From positions 1 to 64,000 of the forward strand of contig NZ_JALEGT010000119.1 in NCBI RefSeq assembly GCF_022763305.1: 64,000 bases of DNA, given 5' to 3'. Below the pieces are notes generated by a model. The model saw nothing but the letters and a program-made list of their open reading frames with translations, searched no databases and was not told where the DNA came from. Positions 18,954-27,466 of this stretch are shown here, piece by piece; the first letter of the stretch is position 1, and every line of letters begins with the position of its first letter. This DNA comes from Marivita sp. (GTDB lineage: Bacteria > Pseudomonadota > Alphaproteobacteria > Rhodobacterales > Rhodobacteraceae). The position numbers and the translations under genes are program-made.

Positions 18954-20459
18954 ATGACCCTGATCCGCGAAGACGATCTGATCGCCTCCATTGCCGAGGC
19001 GCTGCAATACATCTCCTATTACCATCCGCCCGATTTCATCCGCGCCATGTCGGACGCGTGGGAGCGCGAGGAAAACCCCGGCGCGAAACAGGCCATGGCG
19101 CAGATTCTGGTCAACAGCCGCATGTGCGCGCTGGGACGCCGCCCGATCTGCCAGGACACGGGTGCCGCCAACATCCACATCAAGTACGGCGTCGAAGCCC
19201 GCACCGATTTCAAACGCTCCCTGCAGGATATCTGTGACGAAGGCACCCGTTTGGGTTACCTGCGCGACACCAACCCGCTGCGCGCATCCGTCGTCGTCGA
19301 TCCCTTCGGCGACCGCAAGAACTCAGGGGACAACACCCCCTGCATGCTCACCGTCGAGATGGTCGCGGGCGATACAATCGAAGTCGAGGTTGCGGCCAAG
19401 GGTGGTGGCTCCGAGAACAAGGCCAAGTTCACCACGCTGAACCCGTCCGGCAACGTGGCCGACTGGGTGGTCGATACCGTGGAAACGCTGGGCGCGGGCT
19501 GGTGCCCGCCCGGTATCCTGGGCATCGGCATCGGCGGCAATGCGGACCGGGCGATGGCGCTGGCAAAGGCGGCCCTGTCCGATCCCATCGACCTGCACGA
19601 GCTGCAGCGTCGCGGCCCGTCCAACCGCACCGAGGAACTGCGGCTGGAAATCGCCGAGCGCGTGAACGCCCTTGGCATCGGCGCGCAGGGTCTGGGTGGC
19701 GTGACAACCGTTCTTGACGTCAAGATCCGGTCCTTCCCGACCCATGCCGCGTCATTGCCGGTCGGCCTGATCCCCAATTGCGCAGCGACCCGCCACGTAC
19801 ATTTCACGCTCGACGGGTCCGGTCCGGCGGAGTTCACACCGCCCGATCTGGCCGACTGGCCGGAGATCCTGCTCGATCAGGCCAGCGCTCAGGCGCGGCG
19901 CATTGATCTGGACGCGCTGACCGACGAGGTGATCGCCTCGCTCGAACCCGGTCAGACGCTGCTGCTGTCGGGCACGCTCTACACGGGTCGCGACGCCGCG
20001 CACAAACGCATGATCGACATGCTGGACCGCGGGGAGCCGCTGCCAGTCGATCTCAAGGGCCGGGCGATCTACTATGTGGGCCCCGTGGATGCCGTGGGCG
20101 ACGAGGCCATCGGTCCGGCAGGTCCCACAACCTCGACCCGGATGGACAAGTTCACCGACCGCATCCTGGGCGAAACGGGTCTCAAGCTGATGATCGGCAA
20201 AGCCGAACGCGGCCCGGTCGCGCTCGAAGCGATCGCCAAGCACAAGGCGGCATATCTCATCGCTGTGGGGGGCGCAGCCTATCTCGTGTCGAAAGCCATC
20301 AAGGCCGCCAAGCCCGTGGCCTTTGCCGATCTGGGGATGGAGGCGATCTACGAATTGAAGGTCGAAGACATGCCGGTGACAGTCGCCGTGGATACGGCCG
20401 GGAATTCCATCCACAAGACCGGTCCCGCGGCATGGAAGCGCGTGCCGATTTTGGCCTGA
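18954..20459 (+). CDS. Fumarate hydratase, class I
   Basis: This is a [4Fe-4S] class I fumarase of 501 aa that interconverts fumarate and malate in the TCA cycle. Cluster-ligand cysteines are visible in PICQDTG (C66), in PNCAATRH, and in the C-terminal half. The alpha and beta domains are fused, as in FumA/FumB. The ATG at 18954 follows AGAGAC; an earlier in-frame start at 18885 adds a non-homologous stretch. The 292 bp upstream holds no gene I recognise. It converges on the sensor kinase gene, with a shared hairpin between them. Confidence 0.93.
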   Translation: MTLIREDDLIASIAEALQYISYYHPPDFIRAMSDAWEREENPGAKQAMAQILVNSRMCALGRRPICQDTGAANIHIKYGVEARTDFKRSLQDICDEGTRLGYLRDTNPLRASVVVDPFGDRKNSGDNTPCMLTVEMVAGDTIEVEVAAKGGGSENKAKFTTLNPSGNVADWVVDTVETLGAGWCPPGILGIGIGGNADRAMALAKAALSDPIDLHELQRRGPSNRTEELRLEIAERVNALGIGAQGLGGVTTVLDVKIRSFPTHAASLPVGLIPNCAATRHVHFTLDGSGPAEFTPPDLADWPEILLDQASAQARRIDLDALTDEVIASLEPGQTLLLSGTLYTGRDAAHKRMIDMLDRGEPLPVDLKGRAIYYVGPVDAVGDEAIGPAGPTTSTRMDKFTDRILGETGLKLMIGKAERGPVALEAIAKHKAAYLIAVGGAAYLVSKAIKAAKPVAFADLGMEAIYELKVEDMPVTVAVDTAGNSIHKTGPAAWKRVPILA

Positions 20460-20479
20460 CGCACACATCCGAAAAAACT

Positions 20480-20515
20480 GCGGACGGGCGATCCTTCAAC
20501 AGGACGCCCGTCCGC
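20480..20515 (-). terminator. Intrinsic terminator of the kinase/regulator operon
   Basis: An 11-bp stem (20480-20490 with 20505-20515), extended by a 4-bp inner stem, is followed on the minus strand by CAGTTTTTTC. The T-run lies only on the minus-strand side, so it mainly serves the kinase gene ending at 20536. Confidence 0.8.
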
Positions 20516-20535
20516 GCCTCAGACCATCAAGCAGA

Positions 20536-21894
20536 TCAAGGTTTCGATACCGAGGCGCGGGCCGGCTGCTGAACAAGAGGCAAGCGCAGCGTTGCCCGCA
20601 ATCCCGGCTCTGCGCTGGTCAGCATCAGATCCCCCCCTGCCGCCTGCGCGATATCCGTCGCGATGGAAAGGCCAAGCCCCGTACCTGTTTCATCGGCGCG
20701 CGCGTGGCGTTGCATCAGGGCCGCGCGCCGCGTTTCGGGGATGCCGTCGCCATCATCCGCAACACTCAGAAGCAAGTGTGACCCGTCTGTCTGGGCCGAG
20801 ATCGCGACCGTGCTTTTTGCGTGCCGCGCGGCATTTTCTGCCAATGCGCCCAAGGCTTCTGCAAGATCGGCTTCGTGCAGAGCGACCGACAGACCCGGTG
20901 CAATCCCCTGCCGCCAATCCAGTTCCGCCCCATCGGGCGTGCGCCGCAGCACGGCGATCAGCCTGTCGGCCACAAGAGCGGGGTCGGCCTGCGCATCGAC
21001 GGCGCGGGTCGCGGTCCGGGCGCGGGCCAATTCCCGGTCGACGGTGCGACGCATCGCACGGGCGGTGTCCTCGATCCCCTCGGCCTGTTCGGTGGCCCCT
21101 TCACCGCGCAGACGGGCTGCCTCGCCCATGAGCGCCTGCAACGGCGTCTTGAGCCCGTGTGCAAGGTCTGCCGCGCGGGCACGGGCGCGCTCGGTTTCGG
21201 CATCGCGCGCGGTCAGCAGATCGTCGATCTCTGCCGCGACCGGGCGCAGTTCGACGGGCCAATCCTCGCCCATCCGCATGGCCCGACCAGTGCGCAGGGC
21301 CGCAATCCGCGCGCCAAGATCGCGCAGAGGTCGCAAACCAACAGAGAGCTGTGCCCAGCCCGCGGTGATCAGAGCCAGCGCCAAAAGGCCGAGATATGGG
21401 GCGAGGTCCGCCATGAAGTTCCGCCGGGCTGCGTCGAGTTCAGAGGCATTCATCCCGACCGCCGCACGTACGGCCCCGCCCCCGAGCCGCGCCGGCAGGA
21501 TACTGGACCTTTCGAGCACGAGAAGATTTGCCCCTTCCGGACCCGGCAGGTGGTGCACATGGACCGCCCCGTCCCCCAATGTGTCGGCTGGCAAGTCCAG
21601 CACCGTGTCCCAAAGCGAGCGGGATCTCTGAATGGCACCCCCCTCTTCGATCTGCCAGTAGAGGCCGCCATAGGGTTGGGAAAACCTCGGGTCTGCAGGA
21701 GGGCGTGCAAGGCTCAGACCATCCGGTCCCCGTTCCAGCCCGGCCAGAACCTGATCCAGCTGGACGCTCATCTCTGCCACGGCCCTGCGTTCGACATGTG
21801 CCGCAAAAAGTGTCGCCAGCCCCAGCGCCGCAAGGCCCAGCGCAACAAGGATCGCCACCGCACCCGCCAGCGCGAGGCGGAGGCGCAGGCTCAT
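20536..21894 (-). CDS. Two-component sensor histidine kinase
   Basis: The 452-aa inner-membrane kinase has a helix at about residues 8-32, a periplasmic domain of about 130 residues, a second helix at about 166-186, a HAMP-like linker, and the catalytic core. The phospho-acceptor is H246 in ADLAHGLKTPL; the N, G1 and G2 boxes read LAENAARHA, VADDGDGIP and TGTGLGLSI. HGLKTP rather than HELRTP places it with PhoQ/QseC-type kinases. It overlaps the response-regulator gene by 4 bp. The signal is unknown; the PepSY and cytochrome neighbours suggest envelope stress or redox state. Confidence 0.9.
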   Translation of the reverse strand: MSLRLRLALAGAVAILVALGLAALGLATLFAAHVERRAVAEMSVQLDQVLAGLERGPDGLSLARPPADPRFSQPYGGLYWQIEEGGAIQRSRSLWDTVLDLPADTLGDGAVHVHHLPGPEGANLLVLERSSILPARLGGGAVRAAVGMNASELDAARRNFMADLAPYLGLLALALITAGWAQLSVGLRPLRDLGARIAALRTGRAMRMGEDWPVELRPVAAEIDDLLTARDAETERARARAADLAHGLKTPLQALMGEAARLRGEGATEQAEGIEDTARAMRRTVDRELARARTATRAVDAQADPALVADRLIAVLRRTPDGAELDWRQGIAPGLSVALHEADLAEALGALAENAARHAKSTVAISAQTDGSHLLLSVADDGDGIPETRRAALMQRHARADETGTGLGLSIATDIAQAAGGDLMLTSAEPGLRATLRLPLVQQPARASVSKP

Positions 21895-22550
21895 GCCGCC
21901 TCCAGGAAATAACCAAAGCCGCGCCGCGTGCCGATCACGCCCGGCCCCAGTTTGCGGCGCAACCGCGCGATGACCGCTTCCAGTGCATTGGCCTCGCGCG
22001 CGTCATCATCGCCGTACAGATGTTCCAGCAATTCGGTCGGTGGCACGGGCCGGTCACGATGCTGCATGAGATAGGCCAGCAACCGGTATTCCAGCGCCGT
22101 GACCTGTACCGGCACACCCCGGATGGCGACCCCCATGCGGTTGGTGTCGAGGCTCAACTCGCCCGCCTCCTGCAACGCCGCCGCATGACCTCCGGCACGG
22201 CGCACCAAAGCGCGGGCGCGCGCGATCAGCTCCTCCATCCGGAACGGCTTGGGCAGGTAATCGTCGGCTCCGGCCTCGATGCCTTCCACCCGTTCCTGCC
22301 ATGTCCCGCGCGCGGTCAGGACAAGCACCGGCATGGTCCGGCCATTCGCCCGCCAGCGCTTGAGAACGGCAAGACCATCAAGGGATGGCAACCCGAGATC
22401 GAGCACCACGAGATCGTAGTCTTCGGTGTCCCCTAGGAACCAGGCGTCCTCACCGTCACCCGTCATTTCGACACGGAATCCCGCCGCCGTCAGCGCCGCC
22501 TGCAGATCAGCGGCAATCCTGGGATCGTCCTCGACGGCCAGCGCGCGCAT
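21891..22550 (-). CDS. OmpR-family response regulator
   Basis: The 219-aa regulator has a receiver domain with phospho-acceptor D51 (VVLDLGLP) and the conserved lysine in LPKPF, then an OmpR-type winged-helix domain from about residue 125 ending in RRGFGYFLE. I chose the ATG at 22550, where MRALAVEDD begins the receiver; an upstream in-frame start would lie inside the PepSY gene. It overlaps the kinase start by 4 bp and begins 1 bp after the PepSY stop. Its likely target is the divergent promoter at 22858-22984. Confidence 0.92.
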   Translation of the reverse strand: MRALAVEDDPRIAADLQAALTAAGFRVEMTGDGEDAWFLGDTEDYDLVVLDLGLPSLDGLAVLKRWRANGRTMPVLVLTARGTWQERVEGIEAGADDYLPKPFRMEELIARARALVRRAGGHAAALQEAGELSLDTNRMGVAIRGVPVQVTALEYRLLAYLMQHRDRPVPPTELLEHLYGDDDAREANALEAVIARLRRKLGPGVIGTRRGFGYFLEAA

Positions 22551-22551
22551 G

Positions 22552-22857
22552 TCAGTCGTCGTCCTCTTCGTGTTCGACCTCGAGCACCGTACCGGAGGCG
22601 GCATCGATTTCCATCTCGTAGAGCCGTCCTTGCGGAGACACAAGCTCCAGTTCGTACACCCAGCGCCCGTCGTCGCGTTCGAGATCGATCTCGATCACGC
22701 GCCCCGGACGCACCGCCGTTGCTGCGGCAAGAATCTCTGACAGTGGCAGGATCTCGCCAGCCTCGAGTGCATGGCGTGCACGGTCGTGATCGTCGCGATC
22801 CGCAAAAGCGGGCGCAGCAGCAAGAGCAAGGATAAAGAAGAGCGCGTGGCGTGTCAT
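22552..22857 (-). CDS. PepSY-domain periplasmic protein (operon with two-component system)
   Basis: This is a 101-aa secreted protein: a signal peptide (MTRHALFFILALAAAPAFA) followed by one PepSY-like unit (VIEIDLERDDGRWVYELEL, then YEMEIDAASGTVLE) and an acidic tail. PepSY domains are found as inhibitors or ligand-binding modules of envelope systems. ATG 22857 was chosen because the signal starts there. It is the first gene of the PepSY-regulator-kinase operon, so it may feed back on the kinase, although this is inferred. Confidence 0.85.
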   Translation of the reverse strand: MTRHALFFILALAAAPAFADRDDHDRARHALEAGEILPLSEILAAATAVRPGRVIEIDLERDDGRWVYELELVSPQGRLYEMEIDAASGTVLEVEHEEDDD

Positions 22858-22882
22858 GGGCCCAGTCTCTACCTTGGGCAAC

Positions 22883-22899
22883 CTGACAGCAAGCTGACA
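22883..22899. promoter_or_regulatory. Candidate OmpR-type binding site, CTGACA direct repeats
   Basis: CTGACA at 22883-22888 is repeated at 22894-22899, an 11-bp period that fits tandem binding by an OmpR-family dimer on one face of the helix. It lies in the 127-bp divergent region between the two PepSY genes, about 26 bp from the minus-strand start. Confidence 0.45.
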
Positions 22900-22984
22900 A
22901 TCAGGGTCAGTCCAGCGTCAGGCGAGTCGGTGCAAAAGGGGTCATCGGCGGCCAGGTCGGCTGCCTCGAAAAAGGAGAAGGACC

Positions 22985-23314
22985 ATGAAACGCACCATTC
23001 TGTTCACCGCAGCTCTCGCAACCGCTGTCGGCATGTTCGCCCTTGGCGCCAACGCGCAGCAGACGGGCACTCAGACCCCGCAACCCCAGCGCATGAGCGT
23101 TTCCCAGATCGCCACGATGCTCGAAGAGCAGGGCTACACCGTGATCGAAATCGAACTGGAGCGCGGTCGCTACGATGTCGACATGATCGACAGCAATGGC
23201 ATGAAGGTCGAGGCCTATCTCGATCCCGCAACAGGCGCCGTCCTGCCCTATCGTGACGACGACGACCGCCGTGACCGCGATGACGACGACCGGTACGAAC
23301 GGGACGACGACTGA
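22985..23314 (+). CDS. PepSY-domain periplasmic protein (operon with cytochrome b561)
   Basis: This is a 109-aa secreted protein with a signal peptide to about residue 24 (ANAQ), one PepSY-like unit (VIEIELERGRYDVDMID, then EAYLDPATGAVLPY) and a highly acidic/basic tail rich in DDDRRDRDDDD. It follows AAAAGGAGAAGG. The stop overlaps the cytochrome gene start (TGATG). It is a paralogue of the divergent PepSY protein, and both tails are strongly acidic, which could bind cations. Confidence 0.85.
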   Translation: MKRTILFTAALATAVGMFALGANAQQTGTQTPQPQRMSVSQIATMLEEQGYTVIEIELERGRYDVDMIDSNGMKVEAYLDPATGAVLPYRDDDDRRDRDDDDRYERDDD

Positions 23315-23952
23315 TGGCAGACGCCTCTGATACGGCCATGATCCGGGTCTGGGACCCCCTGATCCGGATCGGCCATTGGGTGCTGGTGGCGGCTTTCGCC
23401 ACCGCCTACCTGACCGAAGGCGAACCGCAATGGCTCCACAGTTTCGCCGGCTATGCCATCGCCGTTACGGTGGCGATCCGCATCCTTTGGGGCTTTGTCG
23501 GCCCACGCCGCGCGCGGTTCTCGGATTTCGTGACCGGACCGGGCCGCGTCCTGACCTATCTACGCGACCTCATCTCGGGTCGCGCGGAGCGGCATGTCGG
23601 ACACAGCCCCGCAGGTGGCGCGATGACGGTCGCTCTGCTCTTTGCGCTGACGCTGACGGCGCTGTCGGGCATGGCCAATCTGGCGGTCGAGGAAGGCCAG
23701 GGCCCGCTGGCCGGCATCGTCACGGCGCAATCCCTGCCCGCCTGGATGGCGGAAGAAGACGACGATGACGACTATATTAGCGGTGGCCACGGCGAAGGCG
23801 GAGAAGCCTTCGAGGAAATCCACGAATTTGCCGCCAACGCGACCCTGCTGCTGGTGTTCCTGCACCTTGCGGGCGTGCTCTGGGCAAGTCGTGCGCATGG
23901 CGAAAACCTTGCACGATCAATGATCACGGGCCTCAAGCGACGCGCTGAATGA
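23314..23952 (+). CDS. Cytochrome b561-type membrane protein
   Basis: This is a 212-aa di-haem cytochrome b of the bacterial b561/thiosulfate-reductase-gamma type, with four membrane segments. Candidate haem ligands are H21 and H42 in the first two segments and histidines in the last helix (EIHEFAAN and VFLHLAGV). Between helices 3 and 4 lies an acidic loop (EEDDDDDY). It is translationally coupled to the PepSY gene. Such cytochromes pass electrons from quinol to periplasmic acceptors; here the acceptor is unknown. Confidence 0.85.
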   Translation: MADASDTAMIRVWDPLIRIGHWVLVAAFATAYLTEGEPQWLHSFAGYAIAVTVAIRILWGFVGPRRARFSDFVTGPGRVLTYLRDLISGRAERHVGHSPAGGAMTVALLFALTLTALSGMANLAVEEGQGPLAGIVTAQSLPAWMAEEDDDDDYISGGHGEGGEAFEEIHEFAANATLLLVFLHLAGVLWASRAHGENLARSMITGLKRRAE

Positions 23953-24133
23953 CCCAATGCCGCCGGGCCCGACCAAGGGCGCGGCGGCAGACCTGCGCAA
24001 CGGCCCCAGCAATCCGGGCATAAGTTGCCAATCCGCCCGATCTGCGGTTTTCCCACTTGACCGAACGCTGAACAGCGGCAACGCTGACGGATATATTTGG
24101 GTTGTTCGATGCGTGCAGGTTCAGGAGGCCTCG

Positions 24134-24595
24134 ATGCTGAGAACCTGGGCAGTGATAGTTTTCTTCATTTTTTGCGGAGGTCCCGGCATGGCATTCGGTG
24201 GTTCTTTCGTTCTGGCGTCCGAAGTTCAGGGACGGCTGGTAGAGGGCGAAGGCGGTGCGCCGCTGGCCGGTGTGACCATCCGACGAAGCTGGAACTGGGG
24301 CTGGACGGGACGCAGCGGCACGGACGAGACGGTCACCGACAACGAGGGCCGCTTTCACTTTGACGAAGTCACAGGCCGCAGTCTGACCGCCGGTATCGTC
24401 CCGCACGAGCCCAGCATCCGTCAGGAAATCACCGCAGAGCTGGCCACTGGCCCGCTCACCCTTCTGAGTTTGCAGAAGTCCAATTACGACAGCAATGGCG
24501 AACTGGGCGGACAACCGATGCACATCGCCTGCCGATCTGATCTGGAACCGGACGCACGTGGTTTCTTCTGGGGTACGTGCAGCCTCGACCAATAA
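24134..24595 (+). CDS. Secreted protein with carboxypeptidase-regulatory-like (DUF6795-like) domain
   Basis: The 153-aa protein starts with a signal peptide (MLRTWAVIVFFIFCGGPGMAF) and then shows one beta-sandwich repeat typical of carboxypeptidase-regulatory-like folds: GRLVEGEGGAPLAGVTIRR, followed by TVTDNEGRFHFDEV. The AGGAGG at 24123-24128 decides the start at 24134 over an earlier in-frame one. I recall similar domains named DUF6795, though I cannot confirm the match. It lies 36 bp before a lipase gene in the same orientation, so the two are probably co-expressed. Confidence 0.65.
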   Translation: MLRTWAVIVFFIFCGGPGMAFGGSFVLASEVQGRLVEGEGGAPLAGVTIRRSWNWGWTGRSGTDETVTDNEGRFHFDEVTGRSLTAGIVPHEPSIRQEITAELATGPLTLLSLQKSNYDSNGELGGQPMHIACRSDLEPDARGFFWGTCSLDQ

Positions 24596-24631
24596 AATTT
24601 TTCCATCACTCCATTAGAACGGGAACATCCC

Positions 24632-25831
24632 ATGTCATCTGGCCTGCTGATCACCCCTACAATTGCCGCCACACTTGCCGACGCCGTCTATGGCATCCGT
24701 GAAATCGGCGACGTCCGACGCGGCACCGCCGAACGTCTGGGCACGGTTGCACCGGGTATTGCCGGACCGATGCCGATGGGCGCCGTCGAAACCTTCGATT
24801 GCTTCGATCTGTCCGGCAGCGCCGTCGCCGGCCAATCCGGGATGGGGATGCTGTCCTCGAAAACGGGCTTTGGCATGGTTGTGCCCGGCAAGGGAAAACA
24901 CGCCGGTGATGTCGCCGTCGTCTGCCGCGGCACCGCCATCGGACAGGACTGGCTGTCCAACCTGAACGCGGCGCTGGCGATTGGCCCGGGCGGGCTGCCG
25001 GTTCATGCCGGGTTCTGCCGGGTCTTCAACTCGATGAAGGACGATATCGACGCGGCCCTGCGCGGACGCAATCCCACCTCGATCCATGTGGTGGGCCACT
25101 CGCTGGGCGGAGCCATCGCCAACCTGTTTGCCATGCGCTTTGCACTTCAGAAGCGGGCCAATGTCTGCCTCTACACCTTCGGTGCACCACGCCCCGGCAC
25201 CAGCCCCTTTGTCGCCCGCATGCAATCCGAAGTGCCGTTCGGCAACGTAAAGCGAGTCTATGCGATGTCGGACGTGGTGCCGATGGTGCCGATCTGGCCG
25301 TTCTTTCATGCCCCGGAGAATCCCGGCGGGCTCCGGGTGGAACGCGGCGGGCACCTTTTGTCCATCAGCGCGCATTTCATGTCGAATTACAAACCTGCTG
25401 TTTTCCTGCGCGAATGGGACCAGCTGGCATCGGACAGCGCCGGGATCGATGACAAGAAAAGCATCGATTACTGGGTCGACAAGGCCAGCGCGGCCGTCCC
25501 CCTGAGCGCTCCGGGTCTTTGGGCGCTCAGCAAGGCGATGAAAGGCATTCTCTACCTGATCGAGCGCGCGCTCGGGGCGGTTGTGACCAGCGGTCTCACC
25601 CTGCTGGATACGGTGGCACAGGTGATCCACAAGGGCATCACCGTCATCGGTGACGTCGTGACAAGCGCCGTGCGCAGACTGATCAGCGGCATTTCACATT
25701 TTCTCGGCCGCGTGATGGAGGTCGCCGGCGATATCACGCTGGGCTTTCTCAGATATGTGCTGGGCCTTCTCTTCAACGTCATCGCGGGCTTTGCCCGCCG
25801 CGCCATCGAAGGTATTCGCCGCGGGCTCTGA
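24632..25831 (+). CDS. Class 3-like lipase with hydrophobic C-terminal region
   Basis: This is a 399-aa alpha/beta hydrolase. The nucleophile S157 sits in VVGHSLGGA; D214 (SDVVP) and H241 or H248 complete the likely triad, and YTFGAPRPG follows as in lipase_3 enzymes. No signal peptide is present. Residues about 300-399 form a run of hydrophobic or amphipathic segments with few charges, unusual for a soluble lipase. Length, lack of a signal and a small secreted partner upstream are reminiscent of type VI lipase effectors with periplasmic immunity proteins, but no VgrG, PAAR or other type VI gene is in the window. Confidence 0.82.
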   Translation: MSSGLLITPTIAATLADAVYGIREIGDVRRGTAERLGTVAPGIAGPMPMGAVETFDCFDLSGSAVAGQSGMGMLSSKTGFGMVVPGKGKHAGDVAVVCRGTAIGQDWLSNLNAALAIGPGGLPVHAGFCRVFNSMKDDIDAALRGRNPTSIHVVGHSLGGAIANLFAMRFALQKRANVCLYTFGAPRPGTSPFVARMQSEVPFGNVKRVYAMSDVVPMVPIWPFFHAPENPGGLRVERGGHLLSISAHFMSNYKPAVFLREWDQLASDSAGIDDKKSIDYWVDKASAAVPLSAPGLWALSKAMKGILYLIERALGAVVTSGLTLLDTVAQVIHKGITVIGDVVTSAVRRLISGISHFLGRVMEVAGDITLGFLRYVLGLLFNVIAGFARRAIEGIRRGL

Positions 25832-26031
25832 TCCCGGACACGCGAACCCGTTCATCTCTGACGCGGCGTAGCATCCCGTGACTCTGCACTGTTTGGCCAC
25901 GCGGACAGAGTGCAATACGCACTTGAAAGGCCCAACGTCCGGCTTCGTCGCACGTCGGATCCCGGCACTTGGACACATGCCGTCACATTCGACGCAGCGC
26001 TGCGCCATGAAGCGCAGGAGGCCGCCCGATT

Positions 26032-26991
26032 TCAAACCCGCAACAGGGTTGCGACGTGATCCGGCACCTCCGGCACGATCCCGTTGGGATTGAGCGCCCT
26101 GATCGAGGCATAGCCCTCGAGAATGTGGGTCATGTCCACGGTTTCCCGGATACCGGGCCAACGCAGCAGCCGCGCAAGATAGGCCGAAAGACGCGGATAG
26201 TCCCGGATGGCCTTTCGATTGGTCTTGAACAGCCCATGATATGCGGCGTCGAACCGGATCAGGGTGACAAACGCCCGGATATCGGTCTCGGTCAGCCGGT
26301 CGCCGAACAGGAAATCGCCCGTCAGACGCGCCTCCAACTCGTCCAGCATCGCGAAGACTCCGTCCACAGCCTCGGCGTAGGCGTTCTGCGATGATGCGAA
26401 ACCGGCCTTGTAGACGCCATTGTTCAACAGGTCATAGAGCCGTGCATTCAGGTCGTCGATTTCGGCCGCGAGGTCTTCGGGGTAGAGCCGGATGTCCGAC
26501 GGCACCAGTTCCTCGAACGCGGTATCAAACATCCGCAGGATATCGGCACTTTCGTTGTTGACCAGAACGTTCCGTTTCATGTCCCACAGCACCGGAACGG
26601 TTGCGCGCCCGGTCACATGGGGGTCTGCACGCGCGTAAAGTTCGTGCATGTATTCTACTCCGAACAAGGGATCCGGGTCTGCGCCCGGAAAGCCGCCAAA
26701 GCGCCAGCCCTGATCGGTCAGCACCGGATTGACCACCGTAACCGGGATCACGCGGTCCAATCCCTTGATCTTGCGCGCGATCAGCGTCCGGGAGGCCCAT
26801 GGGCAGATCTGCGCAACATAGAGCCGGTAGCGCCCGGCCTCGGCCGTGAACCCGCCCTCGCCCGTCGGACCAGCGCGACCGTCCGCCGTGACCCAGTTGC
26901 GAAAGGTCGAGACCTGCCGGACAAATCGTCCATCGGCATCCGCTTTTTGAACGGGGTGCCACGTTTTGCTCCATGTACCATCAACAAGCAT
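26032..26991 (-). CDS. Glutathionyl-hydroquinone reductase (Xi-class GST)
   Basis: This is a 319-aa glutathione transferase of the Xi class (YqjG/PcpF). The catalytic cysteine is C63 in QICPWASR, in place of the usual Tyr/Ser, and a C-terminal all-helical domain follows. The enzyme removes glutathione from glutathionyl-hydroquinones. The ATG at 26991 has GAGGAG about 7 nt upstream. That ribosome site overlaps the stop codon of a newly read 45-aa ORF, so the two are likely coupled. With the qorB-like gene, the window holds two quinone-handling enzymes. Confidence 0.9.
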   Translation of the reverse strand: MLVDGTWSKTWHPVQKADADGRFVRQVSTFRNWVTADGRAGPTGEGGFTAEAGRYRLYVAQICPWASRTLIARKIKGLDRVIPVTVVNPVLTDQGWRFGGFPGADPDPLFGVEYMHELYARADPHVTGRATVPVLWDMKRNVLVNNESADILRMFDTAFEELVPSDIRLYPEDLAAEIDDLNARLYDLLNNGVYKAGFASSQNAYAEAVDGVFAMLDELEARLTGDFLFGDRLTETDIRAFVTLIRFDAAYHGLFKTNRKAIRDYPRLSAYLARLLRWPGIRETVDMTHILEGYASIRALNPNGIVPEVPDHVATLLRV

Positions 26992-27002
26992 CTGATCGCT
27001 CC

Positions 27003-27140
27003 TCAGGACGGGTAAATGGTGAAAGACCGCATCGACCCCGACCCGAAGTCGATGTTGTCGGTCGTGGAAATGAACGCCTCCGCGGCATCCGGTCCGATCG
27101 GCAAAGCGGTCCCTGGGGCCTGCAAGCAATGCGGTTTCAT
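27003..27140 (-). CDS. Small ORF, 45 aa, coupled to the hydroquinone reductase gene
   Basis: Too short for usual gene calling, this frame begins MKPHCLQAP and ends MRSFTIYPS. Support: AAGGA lies about 7 nt before the ATG, nearly all third positions are G or C as in neighbouring genes, and its TGA is embedded in the GAGGAG of the next gene, 11 bp from that ATG. I do not recognise the product; it has no membrane segment or signal peptide and one cysteine (C5). It may be a functional small protein or a translated leader. Confidence 0.5.
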   Translation of the reverse strand: MKPHCLQAPGTALPIGPDAAEAFISTTDNIDFGSGSMRSFTIYPS

Positions 27141-27466
27141 GTGTCTGTCCTTGGTCTTGTCCGTGCGCCGGAGGCGTTTCTGGCCAGCAATGCGGCATTT
27201 GCCGCGTCTTCTCTTCACGGCAGAGCATAGACCCTATCCATCAAGTCCAAAATGGCGAAGATCAGGAATAACTAACCACAGTATGTTCGCAATATGTGAT
27301 AGAGCCTTCTGACGAAGTGTTCGCGTTCACCGACGCGGTGCAAAGACCATCGCGTGACATGCCCCGCCACGGAACAGACGCCGCAACTGACGACATCGTT
27401 TCGCTCTGACGGACCCGGGAAGGAAAAGGCGGGACGCATCACTGGCAAATTCGCGCGTCTGCCGAC
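27141..27466. other. Intergenic region, no gene seen
   Basis: The 326 bp between the small ORF and the metal ATPase stop should hold the promoter of the reductase operon (minus strand) and the ATPase 3' end. I see no convincing -35/-10 pair and no hairpin with a T-run. Confidence 0.6.
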
